From Enterococcus silesiacus (lineage in GTDB: Bacteria > Bacillota > Bacilli > Lactobacillales > Enterococcaceae), in assembly GCA_001465115.1 (NCBI GenBank), contig CP013614.1:1364001-1428000 (forward strand): DNA of 64,000 nt, in the 5' to 3' direction. Of this stretch, positions 63,986-64,000 are shown one piece after another (the first letter of the stretch is position 1; each line of letters opens with the position of its first letter). Position numbers and translations under genes: made by a program. The notes under the pieces were generated by a model. It saw nothing but the letters and a program-made list of their open reading frames with translations. It had not been told where the DNA came from and searched no databases.

Positions 63986-64000
63986 TAAAATATCAAAATT

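Noticed and set aside
1..64000. CRISPR arrays, tRNA or rRNA genes
   Set aside because: No regularly spaced direct repeats, tRNA cloverleaf or rRNA-like stretch was recognised by eye.

Overview
The window is low-GC Firmicute DNA, most likely from an Enterococcus. Supporting signs are an Lsa-type ABC-F protein, a water-forming-type NADH oxidase, an orphan NrdI, an Efr-like heterodimeric ABC exporter behind a MarR gene, diaminopimelate dehydrogenase, a ThiT gene behind a TPP riboswitch, AAGGAGG ribosome sites and stem-loop/T-tract terminators. I cannot fix the species from sequence alone.

Layout. 1-2.8 kb is an eroded edge: a J-domain-like gene cut by the window end, a frameshifted serine-recombinase tail and an internally deleted IS110 transposase. 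2.8-20 kb is ordinary chromosome: Lsa-type ABC-F with a probable leader-peptide attenuator, VOC and HAD enzymes, an RpiR regulator, a GH3 lipid/membrane-anchored glycosidase, an Rgg regulator divergent from an MFS pump, a TPM-domain protein, an ECF sigma operon, ThiT with its TPP riboswitch, an M50 peptidase, NrdI and Ddh. 19.9-27.6 kb holds a PAP2-LCP fusion protein preceded by what reads as an M-box magnesium riboswitch, the heterodimeric ABC exporter with MarR, and an Lrp-type regulator.

29.3-45.5 kb is the centrepiece: a 20-gene minus-strand operon for a glycyl-radical choline microcompartment. CutC has its diagnostic residues at D216, C489, E491 and G821, and CutD is beside it. Choline is cleaved to trimethylamine and acetaldehyde inside a shell built from seven hexamer-type BMC proteins and one pentamer protein. 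Acetaldehyde goes to ethanol (iron alcohol dehydrogenase) or to acetyl-CoA (acylating aldehyde dehydrogenase), then acetyl phosphate (PduL) and acetate plus ATP (EutQ-like). Three members look like pseudoenzymes: a second aldehyde dehydrogenase with proline in place of the catalytic cysteine, a EutP-like protein without its GTPase motifs, and a EutT-like protein in a system that needs no cobalamin. A MerR regulator lies just upstream, and the operon promoter has the long spacer typical of MerR control.

46-51.3 kb carries AlkD-like, DoxX, a cation-diffusion-facilitator remnant, a metallophosphoesterase and an MFS pump. 51.6-59.0 kb is a complete eight-gene counterpart of the E. coli yhfU-T-php-S-Z-Y-X-W set, whose pathway I do not know, behind two identical 14-bp palindromes. 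59-64 kb is AT-rich accessory DNA: an orphan Sfp-type phosphopantetheinyl transferase, two decayed alpha/beta hydrolase copies (one fused to a helical protein) and a PD-(D/E)XK nuclease-like protein at the right edge.
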